Source of the DNA: Ornithinimicrobium cerasi
Lineage (GTDB): Bacteria > Actinomycetota > Actinomycetes > Actinomycetales > Dermatophilaceae
Length of the DNA stretch: 64,000 bases
NCBI RefSeq assembly: GCF_003702705.1
Contig: NZ_QZMN01000005.1
Location: forward strand, 124,001 to 188,000
Reading direction: 5' to 3'
Position numbers and translations under genes: made by a program
Part shown: positions 42,460-50,576 of the stretch, piece after piece
How positions within the stretch are numbered: position 1 is the first letter of the stretch
How the letters are laid out: each line of letters opens with the position of its first letter
The notes under the pieces: model-generated
What the model was told of the DNA's origin: nothing
Seen by the model: the letters and a program-made list of their open reading frames with translations, nothing else
Databases searched by the model: none

Positions 42460-42484
42460 GGTGCCCTCCTTCGGCACGACCACG

Positions 42485-43063
42485 CTACGCCCGGCGGGCC
42501 GTCCGGTCCTGACGGCCGAGCCACAGCGCCAGCCCGACCCCGGCGAGCGCGCCGAAGAGGTGGCCCTGCCAGGAGACCCCCTCGCGCAGCGGCAGCACGC
42601 CCCACAGCAGGCCGCCGTAGACGAGGATGACGAAGAGGCCGGCCATCGCCGGGGCGAGGCGCCGCGCGGCGAACCCGTAGACGGCGAGGAACGCGGCATA
42701 CCCGTAGACCACCCCGCTGGCCCCGATGACCACGGTGTTCGGGCCGCCGAGCAACCACACCCCGAGCCCGCCGAGCAGCACCACGCCCGCGGTGACGAGC
42801 CACAGGTGCCGGGTCGTCCAGGCGAGGAGGGCGCCGAGGACCAGGAGCCCGGAGGTGTTGGCGACCAGGTGGCCGAGGCCCAGGTGCAGGAACGGGCTGA
42901 GTACCACCCCGACCAGCCCGTCGGGGTCGCGGGGTCGGATGCCGTAGCCGTCGAGGCGCAGCGGGGTCAGCAGGTCGAGCAGCTCGCTCAGCCACATCAG
43001 CCCGACCAGGACCAGGACGGGGACGACGCGCTGCAGCCAGGCGGACCCGCCCGGCCGGCTCAC
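42485..43063 (-). CDS. Rhomboid-family intramembrane serine protease
   Basis: A 192-residue membrane protein with about six segments. The catalytic serine lies in VVIGASGVVYGYAAF (GxSG, about residues 117-131), the partner histidine is in WQGHLFGALAG (about 168-178), and the oxyanion/asparagine region is HLGLGHLVANTSGLL (about 62-76). The first loop RLDGYGIRPRDPDGL is typical of short actinobacterial rhomboids. Start GTG 43061-43063 overlaps the TGA of the upstream membrane gene (GTGA), so they are coupled. The substrate is unknown. Confidence 0.9.
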   Translation of the reverse strand: MSRPGGSAWLQRVVPVLVLVGLMWLSELLDLLTPLRLDGYGIRPRDPDGLVGVVLSPFLHLGLGHLVANTSGLLVLGALLAWTTRHLWLVTAGVVLLGGLGVWLLGGPNTVVIGASGVVYGYAAFLAVYGFAARRLAPAMAGLFVILVYGGLLWGVLPLREGVSWQGHLFGALAGVGLALWLGRQDRTARRA

Positions 43064-43476
43064 CCGGCGTCGGCCCGCGGGCGCAGCGACCACAGCTGCC
43101 AGCCGGCGACGGCGGCGAGCACCCCGCCGGCGAGGGTGAGGACGAGGCCGGGGCCGGGCACCCAGCCCTGCATCCCGACCAGCCGGAAGACGTGGAAGAA
43201 CTGCCACAGCGGCAGCGCGACGCAGACCGCGGCGGCGACGAGCGCCTGGCCGATGGCGAGGAACCGGATCGGCACGAGCGCCCCGGCGAGCGCGAGCAGG
43301 CCGACGGTCGCGGTCCAGAGCCCCGGGCCGCGCATCCCGGTGACGGTGCCGAGCGGCGTGTAGAGCCAGGGCAGGAAGGCGCCGACGAGCATCATCACGC
43401 TGGCCGCGAGCAGCCGGAGCTGCCCGGGCATCCTGCGCCGGCTCGTGCGGGCGGGCAGCTGCGCCTGGGTCGCCAT
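43060..43476 (-). CDS. Small four-helix membrane protein, hypothetical
   Basis: A 138-residue integral membrane protein. After a short basic N terminus (TSRRRMPGQLR) there are four hydrophobic segments, at about residues 22-40, 53-72, 76-95 and 105-127. An outward loop contains YTPLGTVTGMRGPGLW. I do not recognise a named family; actinobacterial genomes contain many such unassigned proteins. Starts at ATG 43474-43476. It is translationally coupled to the rhomboid gene downstream, so it might be a partner or substrate, though nothing in its sequence proves that. Confidence 0.65.
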   Translation of the reverse strand: MATQAQLPARTSRRRMPGQLRLLAASVMMLVGAFLPWLYTPLGTVTGMRGPGLWTATVGLLALAGALVPIRFLAIGQALVAAAVCVALPLWQFFHVFRLVGMQGWVPGPGLVLTLAGGVLAAVAGWQLWSLRPRADAG

Positions 43477-43555
43477 CGGGTCAGCCTATCGATCGGGGGT
43501 GCAGGTGGTCTGCAGGGCGGCGCAGGTATGACGTGCAGGTGCGTCGCGAGGGGGT

Positions 43556-43600
43556 GGCCGGCACGGCCGCGGGTGGGACGGGACCGTGGCCGTGCCGGCC
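43556..43600 (-). terminator. Long perfect-stem hairpin after the symporter gene
   Basis: GGCCGGCACGGCC (43556-43568) pairs with GGCCGTGCCGGCC (43588-43600) over 13 perfect base pairs around a 19-base loop. It begins 16 bases after the stop of the minus-strand symporter gene and precedes the next minus-strand gene, so it is most likely the symporter operon terminator. Confidence 0.75.
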
Positions 43601-43616
43601 GGGAGACCTCAGGACG

Positions 43617-45346
43617 TCAGTGGTGCTCGTCCCGAGGGTGGTGGTCGCCGTGCAGCAGCTCGTCGTCGATCGCCCCCGAGGCGTGGGCGGCGACCAGCTC
43701 GCTGCGGCCGGGGTAACGGACGTCCTCGACCAGCTTCTGCATCAGCTCGGTGGGCTTCGGCGTGAACTGCGACACGATGATCGTCACGGCGAAGTTGATG
43801 AGCATGCCGACCGCGCCGAAGCTGGCCGCCGAGATGCCGAAGATGCCCTCGCCGCCCAGGTAGACCGGCAACGTCCAGATCTGGTAGGCGAGCGTGGAGA
43901 TGAGCCCGGCCGCCATACCTGCGGCGGCGCCCATGGCCGTAGCCTTCTTCCAGAAGATCCCGAGGAAGAGGATCGGGAAGAAGCTGGCCGCTCCCAGCCC
44001 GAACGCCAGGGCGACCACCTGCGCCACGAACCCGGGCGGGTTGATGCCCAGGTAGCCGGCGATGACGATCGCGACACCCATCGCCATCCGACCGACCAGC
44101 AGCTGCCGGGCCTCCGTCGCCGCGGGGTTGATCCGCTTGAAGTAGACGTCGTTGGCGACGGAGGAGGAGATGACGAGCAGGAGGCCGGAGGCCGTGGACA
44201 GCGCCGCGGCGAGGCCGCCGGCGGCGACGAGGCCGATGATCGGCGCGGGCAGGCCGGCGATCTCCGGCGTGGCAAGCACGACGATGTCGTTGTTGATGGC
44301 CAGCTCGAAGCCCTCGCCCAGACCGCCCGCGACGTCGATCACGCCGTTGCCGTTGAGGTCGTTGACGTTGATGAGGCCGACGTCCTGCCAGGACCGGAAC
44401 CACGCGGGGACCTCGTCCAGGGCGGTGCCCGGGATCTGGTTGAGGATGTTGTACTTGCTGAACGCGCCGACGGCGGGGGCCGTGGTGTAGAGCAGCGAGA
44501 TGAAGAACAGCGCCCAGAGCGCGGAGAACCGCGCCGCCCGCACGCTGCGGGCCGTGTAGAACCGCACGATGACGTGCGGCAGCCCGGCGGTGCCGAACAT
44601 CAGCGTCGCCGTCATGAGGATCATGTTGAGCATGTTCATCTGGGTGAACGGGCTGGTGTACTCCGCCAGCCCGAACTCCGCCTGCAGGGCGTTGAGCTCG
44701 TCCATGATCTGGCCGAAGCCGACCTGCGGCAGCGGGATGCCGGTGAGCTGCTGGGAGATCGCGACCGCCGGGATGAGGTAGGCGACGATCAGCACGATGT
44801 ACTGCGCCACCTGGGTCCAGGTGATGCCCTTCATCCCGCCGAGCACGGCGTAGAAGAAGACGATGACCATGCCGATGACGACGCCCAGGGTGGTGTTCAC
44901 GCCGAGGAAGCGCTGGAACACCACGCCGACGCCGGCCATCTGGCCCGCGACGTAGACGAAGGAGACGACGATGGCCGCGACGACGGCGATGAGCCGCGCG
45001 GTCTCGGAGTAGCGGTCGCCCACGAAGTCGGGGACGGTGTACTTGCCGAACTTGCGCAGGTAGGGCGCCAGCAGCATGGCCAGGAGGACGTAGCCACCCG
45101 TCCAGCCCATGAGGTAGACCGATCCCGCGTAGCCGTTGGTGCTCAGCGCGATGATGCCCGCCATCGAGATGAACGACGCCGCGCTCATCCAGTCGGCCGC
45201 GATCGCGGCCCCGTTGGCGGGGGCGGGGATCCCGCCGCCGGCGATGTAGAAACCGGCGGTGTCCTTCACCCGGCTGGCGTAGGCGATGTAGATGTAGACG
45301 CCGAAGGTGATGACGACGAAGACGAGGGTCCAGAGCTGCACGCTGT

Positions 45347-45350
<4 letters not shown>
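43617..45350 (-). CDS. Sodium:solute symporter (VC_2705/ActP-like)
   Basis: A 577-residue member of the sodium:solute symporter family with about thirteen membrane segments, in the branch that pairs with DUF4212 subunits and is annotated as cation/acetate-type symporter. Marks are FYIAGGGIPAPANGAAIAADWMSAASF (split at GAA; sodium-site helix), YVLLAMLLAPYLRKFGKYTVPDF and FYAVLGGMKGITWTQVAQY. A soluble loop near residues 335-350 contains DLNGNGVID, an EF-hand-like calcium loop. The C terminus is histidine-rich (LLHGDHHPRDEHH). Start GTG 45348-45350 overlaps the small-subunit stop. Its substrate is probably a short monocarboxylate, by family. Confidence 0.9.
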
Positions 45351-45625
<275 letters not shown>

Positions 45626-45702
45626 CACGACACCTCGGGGGTGGGGACGGTGGCACTCACTGGAGGTCTCCTCTACAGGGGGCGGGTCCGCCGTCACGGC
45701 GG

Positions 45703-45718
45703 TGTGACGCGGGTCACG
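45703..45718 (-). promoter_or_regulatory. CRP/GlxR-like site upstream of the symporter operon
   Basis: TGTGACGCGGGTCACG matches the CRP/GlxR consensus TGTGA-N6-TCACA at 9 of 10 defined positions. It lies 78 bases upstream of the DUF4212 start on the minus strand. In related actinobacteria, carboxylate uptake genes are under cAMP-responsive regulators, which fits. An overlapping dyad CGTCAC-N6-GTGACG (45692-45709) uses the same left half. The rest of the gap 45626-45890 holds no gene and no B12 riboswitch for cobS that I can see. Confidence 0.55.
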
Positions 45719-45890
45719 GTAGGCGCAACGGTGCGGCCCGGGGGAGGGGAGGCGGACGGTCGGTCGGTCAGCGGGCGCGGGAGGACGACGAACGGTCGGT
45801 CCGGCGCGACGAGCGGTCGGGTATGCCGCCGGGCCGGGCGAGAGGGTCGGTGCGGTCGGCCGAGGGGCTCGCTGGGGCAGACTCCGTGTC

Positions 45891-46676
45891 GTGCGCAGCT
45901 TCCTCGACGCGGTCACCTTCCTCACCCGGCTCCCCCTGCCGGTCGACCACCGCCGCACGCCCGACCTCGCGCGCGCGTCGGCGTGGTTCCCCGTCGTCGG
46001 GGCGCTGCTGGGGGCGGGGCTGCTGCTCAGCGTCCTGCTGCTGTCGACCTGGACGTCGCCGCTGGTCGCCGCCGTCCTGGTCGTCACCCTGGAGATCGTG
46101 GTCACGGGCGCCCTGCACCTCGACGGTCTGGCCGACCTCGCGGACGGGTCCGGCGGCGCGGACCGCGCCAGCCGGCTGCGCATCATGAAGGACCACGCGG
46201 TCGGCGCGTACGGCACGGCAGCGGTGGTCCTCGCGCTGCTCCTGGAGGTGGCGCTCCTCGCCTCCCTGCCGATTCCGGGGCAGGGTGTGCCGGGGCTCGG
46301 CGCCGTCCCGCTCCTCGCCGACGCACCGGGCTGGCTGGTCGTGGCGCTGGCGGGAGCCGCCGCGTGGTCCCTGTCCCGCGCCGCGATGCTGCTCGTGGCC
46401 CGCACCCTCCGCTACGCGCGCGACGAGGGGACGGGTCGGCGGGTCGTGGAGGGCCTCACGACCGGCACCACCGTCCTCGCCTCCCTGGTGCCCGTGGGTC
46501 TGTGCCTGCTGCTGGGCATGGCCGGCGTCGCGATGCTGGTCGGCGCGCTGGCCGGTGCCGTGCTGGTCGGAGGGCTGGCGCAGCGCCTCCTGGGCGGCTC
46601 CACCGGCGACGTCCTGGGTGCCACGGCGCAGGTCGCGCTCCTGGGCGCGCTCCTCGGGCTGGCGGTCACGCTCTGA
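45891..46676 (+). CDS. cobS: Adenosylcobinamide-GDP ribazoletransferase
   Basis: A 261-residue membrane enzyme (CobS/CobV) joining alpha-ribazole to adenosylcobinamide-GDP in the last step of cobalamin assembly. The diagnostic region is GALHLDGLADLADG (about residues 74-87), with MKDHAVGAYGTAAVV (about 100-114) and SRAAMLLVARTLRYARDEG (about 164-182) following. About six to seven membrane segments. It starts at GTG 45891 with FLTRLPLP near the N terminus, a family hallmark. It stands apart from the riboswitch operon and no riboswitch precedes it. Confidence 0.93.
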   Translation: MRSFLDAVTFLTRLPLPVDHRRTPDLARASAWFPVVGALLGAGLLLSVLLLSTWTSPLVAAVLVVTLEIVVTGALHLDGLADLADGSGGADRASRLRIMKDHAVGAYGTAAVVLALLLEVALLASLPIPGQGVPGLGAVPLLADAPGWLVVALAGAAAWSLSRAAMLLVARTLRYARDEGTGRRVVEGLTTGTTVLASLVPVGLCLLLGMAGVAMLVGALAGAVLVGGLAQRLLGGSTGDVLGATAQVALLGALLGLAVTL

Positions 46677-46722
46677 CGGGAGGAGCGGCATACCCCCCGG
46701 CCGGTCGCTGTCCCCGGCGGGT

Positions 46723-47079
46723 TCAGGAGCGGTAGCGGTGCTCGTGACCGTCGGCCGAGGCCGTGCCGGTGGCGTGCTCGGCGTGCGAGAGCGCCTCGGT
46801 GAGCAGTCGTCGCACGTGCGCGTCGTCCGCGGAGTAGTGGACGAAGGTGCCCTCCCGCCGCGTCTGCACCAGTCCGGCGAGGCGGAGCTTGGACAGGTGC
46901 TGGCTGACCGCGGTGGGGTTGGCGTCCACCAGGTCGGCGAGCGTGCCGACGTTGAGCTCCCCGTGCAGCAGCGCCCACAGGATCCTGACGCGGGTCGGGT
47001 CGGAGAGCAGCCGGAAGGTGTCGGCGACCTCACGGGCGTGCATCTCGTCGGGCACCACCTGGACGGGCGTCTCGGACAC
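46723..47079 (-). CDS. ArsR/SmtB-family zinc-type metalloregulator
   Basis: A 118-residue SmtB/CzrA-like repressor. The winged helix has FRLLSDPTRVRILWALLHG and DANPTAVSQHLSKLRLAGLV. The C-terminal helix shows Asp-x-His, ten residues, then His-x-x-His (DAHVRRL...LSHAEH, about residues 86-102), exactly the alpha-5 zinc/cobalt sensor signature of SmtB and CzrA. It should release DNA when zinc is abundant. Start GTG 47077-47079. It is divergent from a cation-diffusion-facilitator gene, and a dyad fills the 54-base gap between them. The tail is histidine-bearing (DGHEHRYRS). Confidence 0.9.
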   Translation of the reverse strand: MSETPVQVVPDEMHAREVADTFRLLSDPTRVRILWALLHGELNVGTLADLVDANPTAVSQHLSKLRLAGLVQTRREGTFVHYSADDAHVRRLLTEALSHAEHATGTASADGHEHRYRS

Positions 47080-47096
47080 AGGGACACCTTAAGCCC

Positions 47097-47120
47097 CTGC
47101 GTATCTTCGCAACTATGCAG
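47097..47120. promoter_or_regulatory. Dyad between the zinc regulator and CDF exporter genes
   Basis: CTGCGTA (47097-47103) and TATGCAG (47114-47120) form a 6-of-7 inverted repeat with a 10-base spacer, in an AT-richer patch between the divergent starts at 47079 and 47134. The geometry suits the binding of a SmtB-type dimer and would allow joint control of repressor and exporter. Confidence 0.55.
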
Positions 47121-47133
47121 GTATGCTGGCGGG

Positions 47134-48147
47134 GTGCCGACCAGCCACGACCGCGACCACCCGTCGTCCGTCCTCGCCCGGGTGCGGCACGCGCTCGTCC
47201 CGCACAGCCACGACCACGCGACCGCGATCCAGACCGCCGAGCAGTCGAGCGCCGAGGGCATCCGGGCCGCCTGGATCAGCCTCGTCGGCATGGCTGCGAC
47301 GGCGGCGATGCAGGTCGTCATCGTCTGGATCTCCGGGTCGATCGGTCTGCTCGCCGACACCGTGCACACCCTGGGTCACCTCGTCACCACGATCCCGCTG
47401 ATCATCGCCTTCCGCGTCGGTCTGCGGGCGCCCACGCGGCGGTTCGCGTACGGTTTCCGACGGGCCGAGGACCTGGTCGGGCTGCTGATCGGCCTGGTCA
47501 TCGCGCTCTCCGCGATGCTGATCATCGGGGAGTCGGTCCGCGCCCTCGCCCAGCCCCGGGAGCTGGCCAACCTCGGCTGGGTGCTCCTCGCGGCCGTCGT
47601 CGGGGCGACGGGCAACGAGGTGGTGGCCCGCTACCGCATCCGGGTCGGCCGCCGCATCGGGTCTGCCGCGCTGGTCGCGGAGGGTCAGCACGCCCGCACC
47701 GACGCCCTGACCTCGCTCGCCGTCCTCCTCGGGGCGGGCGGTGCCTGGCTCGGCTGGCCGCAGGCCGACGCCGTCGTGGGGCTGGGCATCGCGGCCGTCA
47801 TCGTGGTCGTCCTGGTGCGCTCGATGGGAACGACGCTGACGCGGCTCATGGACGGGGTCGACCACGGCACCCTGGACCGGGTGGAGGAGATCGCCGCCAC
47901 GGTCCCCGGGGTCCTCACCGTCGAGCACGCGCGAGCCCGCTGGGTCGGTCACCGGATGGAGGCGGACCTGCAGGTCCAGGTCGACCCGGCGCTCACCGTC
48001 CGGGAGGGCGACACCATCGCGCACGGGGTGGCCGAGGCGCTCACCGCCCGCGTGCCGAACCTCGACCACGTCGACGTCCACGCCTGCCCGGCCGCTGACC
48101 AGGCTGCCGACGTCCGGGCCGGCCGACGACGGGGCGCCGAGGGCTAG
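47134..48147 (+). CDS. Cation diffusion facilitator (zinc/divalent metal exporter)
   Basis: A 337-residue CDF transporter with six membrane segments, exporting Zn2+ or a similar ion by proton antiport. The N terminus is histidine-rich (HALVPHSHDHATAIQ). The helix-2 site reads LLADTVHTLGHLVTT, giving HxxxH where most CDFs have HxxxD or DxxxD; helix 5 has GQHARTDALTSL with the usual HxxxD. The cytoplasmic domain has GVLTVEHARARWVGHRMEADLQV (split at ARW). Start GTG 47134, 13 bases after the dyad. Its stop TAG shares bases with the convergent cobT stop (48144-48147). Confidence 0.9.
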   Translation: MPTSHDRDHPSSVLARVRHALVPHSHDHATAIQTAEQSSAEGIRAAWISLVGMAATAAMQVVIVWISGSIGLLADTVHTLGHLVTTIPLIIAFRVGLRAPTRRFAYGFRRAEDLVGLLIGLVIALSAMLIIGESVRALAQPRELANLGWVLLAAVVGATGNEVVARYRIRVGRRIGSAALVAEGQHARTDALTSLAVLLGAGGAWLGWPQADAVVGLGIAAVIVVVLVRSMGTTLTRLMDGVDHGTLDRVEEIAATVPGVLTVEHARARWVGHRMEADLQVQVDPALTVREGDTIAHGVAEALTARVPNLDHVDVHACPAADQAADVRAGRRRGAEG

Positions 48148-49241
48148 GCCGTCGGCCGCTCCTCGGCCAGCCCCAGGTCGGCGAAGCTGCCCATCTCCAC
48201 GAGCAGCGCCACCGCCGAGCGGACGACCGGGATCGCGAGCGCGGCGCCGCTGCCCTCGCCCAGCCGCATCCCGAGCCGCAGCAGCGGGTCGAGCCCCAGC
48301 ACGTCGAGGAGCACCGCGTGCCCGGGCTCGGGCGAGAGGTGCCCCGCGATCATCGAGTCCACGGACGCGGGGGCCAGCCGCGACGCCACGAGCGCCGCCG
48401 TGGTGGTGATGAACCCGTCGAGCAGCACCGGCACGCGGCGGGCGGCGCAGCCGAGGACCACGCCCGCCAGGGCGGCGACCTCCAGCCCACCCATGCGGGC
48501 GAGCACGTCCCACGTCCCGCGGGCGCCCTCGTGCCGCCGCAGGATGGCGTCGACGGCGGCGACCTTGGCGGCCATCGCCTCACCGGTCACACCCGTCCCC
48601 GGTCCGGTGACGCGCGCCGGGTCACGCTCCAGCAGGGCCGCGGTCAGCGCGCTGGCGGTCGTCGTGCTGCCGATCCCCATCTCGCCGAGTCCGACGAGGT
48701 CCGCGCCGTCGTCGACGAGCAGGTCCGCCAGCCCGATGCCGTGGGCCACGGCCGCCTGCGCCTCGGCGAGCGTCATCGCCTCGCCCTCCAGGCTGCTGGC
48801 GGTGCCGGCCCGCACCCGGCGGTCGAGGACCTCGTTCTGGCCCGGGGCCACCTGCGGCGGCGTGAGGACCCCCAGGTCGGCGACGACGAGCCTGGCCCCC
48901 GCCTGCCTGGCCAGCACGCCGACGGCGGCCGTCCCGGACGCGAATCCCTGGAGCATCAGCCCGGTGACCTCCTGCGGGTAGGCGCTCACCCCGCTCGCGG
49001 CGACGCCGTGGTCGGCCGCGCACACGACGAGCGCGGGGCATCCCACGTGCGGGGCCGCGGTCCCCTGGATGCCGGCGACCCGCGCCGCCAGGCGCTCGAG
49101 CTCACCGAGGCTGCCCAGCGGCTTCACCTTGCCGTCCATCGCGGCGGCGGCGGCCGCGATGGCCCCGGCGTCGAGGGGGACGACGGCCGCGACGGTGCGC
49201 TCGATCAGGGCCAGGACGTCGGTGGGGGGGTGCTCGGTCAT
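48144..49241 (-). CDS. cobT: Nicotinate-nucleotide--dimethylbenzimidazole phosphoribosyltransferase
   Basis: A 365-residue CobT, which makes alpha-ribazole phosphate, the lower-ligand nucleotide of cobalamin. Marks are KPLGSLGELERLAARVAGIQ (about residues 40-59), VCAADHGVAASGVSAYPQEV (about 74-93), GLGEMGIGSTTTASAL (about 184-199), DGFITTTAALVA, and the catalytic-glutamate region LRLGMRLGEGSGAALA (about 330-345). Start ATG 49239-49241, four bases after the cobU stop. It ends head-on with the CDF gene, the two TAG stops overlapping. Confidence 0.95.
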   Translation of the reverse strand: MTEHPPTDVLALIERTVAAVVPLDAGAIAAAAAAMDGKVKPLGSLGELERLAARVAGIQGTAAPHVGCPALVVCAADHGVAASGVSAYPQEVTGLMLQGFASGTAAVGVLARQAGARLVVADLGVLTPPQVAPGQNEVLDRRVRAGTASSLEGEAMTLAEAQAAVAHGIGLADLLVDDGADLVGLGEMGIGSTTTASALTAALLERDPARVTGPGTGVTGEAMAAKVAAVDAILRRHEGARGTWDVLARMGGLEVAALAGVVLGCAARRVPVLLDGFITTTAALVASRLAPASVDSMIAGHLSPEPGHAVLLDVLGLDPLLRLGMRLGEGSGAALAIPVVRSAVALLVEMGSFADLGLAEERPTA

Positions 49242-49245
49242 GCGG

Positions 49246-49770
49246 TCAGTCCTCCGGGGGGTCGAGGGTCAGGGTGCGGCCCGCCACGACGAGCTGCGCG
49301 AGAGCGGCATACCCGGCGACCACGGCGTTGACGCGGCCGAGCCGGTCGCGGTAGTCCCGCGAGACGGGGTGCATCGGGACGATGCCGGAGCCGACCTCGT
49401 TGGTCACGACCACGACCTCCCCCGGGTATGCCGTCGCCCACCGCCCGAGCGCGTGCGCCCGGTCGAGGGTGCCGGCCTCGTCGACGCCGCGGCCCATGAG
49501 GTTGGAGACCCACAGCGAGAGGCAGTCGACGAGGATCGTCTGTCCCGGGGCCAGCCCGGCGAGCGCCTCGACGAGGTCGGTCGGCGCCTCGACGGTGCTC
49601 CAGCGCGAGGGCCGCTCCGCGCGGTGCCGGGTGATCCGGTCGGCCATCTCGGCGTCTCCCGCCTCGCCCGTCGCCACGAAGACGACAGGGGCACCGGTGC
49701 GCCCGGCGCGCCGGACCGCCACCGCCGACTTGCCGCTGCGGGCGCCGCCGGTGAGGAAGGTGAGAGGCAC
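49246..49770 (-). CDS. cobU: Adenosylcobinamide kinase/guanylyltransferase
   Basis: A 174-residue CobU/CobP, which phosphorylates adenosylcobinamide and transfers GMP to it. The P-loop is TGGARSGKSAVA (residues 7-18), followed by VFVATGEAGDAEMADRI (about 30-46) and RITRHRAERPSRWSTVEAP (guanylylated His in RHRAERP), the catalytic LVDCLSLWVSNLM (about 80-92) and VVTNEVGSGIVP (about 121-132). Start GTG 49768-49770. It is followed at four bases by cobT, so the kinase and the lower-ligand enzyme form one operon. Confidence 0.95.
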   Translation of the reverse strand: MPLTFLTGGARSGKSAVAVRRAGRTGAPVVFVATGEAGDAEMADRITRHRAERPSRWSTVEAPTDLVEALAGLAPGQTILVDCLSLWVSNLMGRGVDEAGTLDRAHALGRWATAYPGEVVVVTNEVGSGIVPMHPVSRDYRDRLGRVNAVVAGYAALAQLVVAGRTLTLDPPED

Positions 49771-49904
49771 GGGTGCGACGGTATCGCGGCCCCCGACGTC
49801 AGCGGCGTACCGGACCGGGCTGTGGACGACGGGGAGGAGGCGTCGGTGCGCTCGCCTAGTGTCGGAGGCACGCGCAGGGGGCGCGGGGAGAGGGAGGGAG
49901 CACC

Positions 49905-50516
49905 ATGACGACCGAGACAGCGTTGCAGGCCCGGTGGGACCAGGAGCGTCGACAGATCACCGAGGCCATCAGGACGTTCGGGGTCCATCTGACCTACGTG
50001 CCGCCCGTCGGCTCGGCGGGGACGGGGATGGCGACGTGCTGCGGGTGCCGGGCCGCCGGTCCGGCGGACGACGGGGGTGAGCTGCCGGACCCGTTCGCCG
50101 ACCTGCTCCTCGAGACCGGCGGTGACCCGGCGTCGTTGCCGCCGCGCGCCGACACCCCGTTCTGCTACACCACCGGACTGTTCGGCGTCGGTCACGCCGA
50201 GCTGGCGGTGGTGGGCCTGGACCGGCTGAGGGCGGCGGAGGTGCTCGACGCGGCGGCCCTGAGGGTGCTCGACGAGGGGCTGGACCTCATGCCGGGTGAG
50301 GTGGTCGAGCTCGAGGGCACGAGCTTCCTGGTCGAGGAGCTGGGCTGCTCGGGGATGGTGTTCTTCGAGACCCACAGCTTCTACGACCGGCCGGCCTGGG
50401 CCTCCCTCGCCGCCTACCAGCTGACCTGGGCCGACGACCAGGGCCGCTTCCCGTGGGACGAGGGGCACGAGGCGGGGCCGTGGCCTCAGCCCCGGGCGGG
50501 CCGGTGGCGGGCGTGA
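49905..50516 (+). CDS. DUF4262 domain protein
   Basis: A 203-residue protein whose family core is DTPFCYTTGLFGVGHAELAVVGLD (split at GVG; about residues 85-108), the standard DUF4262 pattern, then VLDEGLDLMPGEVVELEG. A ATCCGCR cysteine cluster (about residues 43-49) precedes it, and the C terminus has YQLTWADDQGRFPWDEGHE. The function is unknown. Start ATG 49905. It is divergent from cobU and followed by a perfect hairpin. The first 35 residues are charged and lack similarity I can place. Confidence 0.8.
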   Translation: MTTETALQARWDQERRQITEAIRTFGVHLTYVPPVGSAGTGMATCCGCRAAGPADDGGELPDPFADLLLETGGDPASLPPRADTPFCYTTGLFGVGHAELAVVGLDRLRAAEVLDAAALRVLDEGLDLMPGEVVELEGTSFLVEELGCSGMVFFETHSFYDRPAWASLAAYQLTWADDQGRFPWDEGHEAGPWPQPRAGRWRA

Positions 50517-50526
50517 GCGGTTGGCG

Positions 50527-50545
50527 GTGCGCCGGGGCGGCGCAC
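50527..50545. terminator. Tight perfect hairpin after the DUF4262 gene
   Basis: GTGCGCCG-GGG-CGGCGCAC: an 8-bp perfect stem with a GGG loop, 10 bases after the DUF4262 stop and before the convergent luciferase-like remnant. Probably a terminator for one or both. Confidence 0.6.
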
Positions 50546-50576
50546 GCCGTCCGGGCGCCCGTCTCCTTGCCCTGTC

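Noticed and set aside
45626-45890. Possible B12 riboswitch before cobS (a GTGGCACTCACTGG stretch resembled a B12-box fragment).
   Set aside because: No core GGTG...CCGG...CCCGC elements could be found; the fragment alone is a short partial dyad. The CRP-like site explains the region better.
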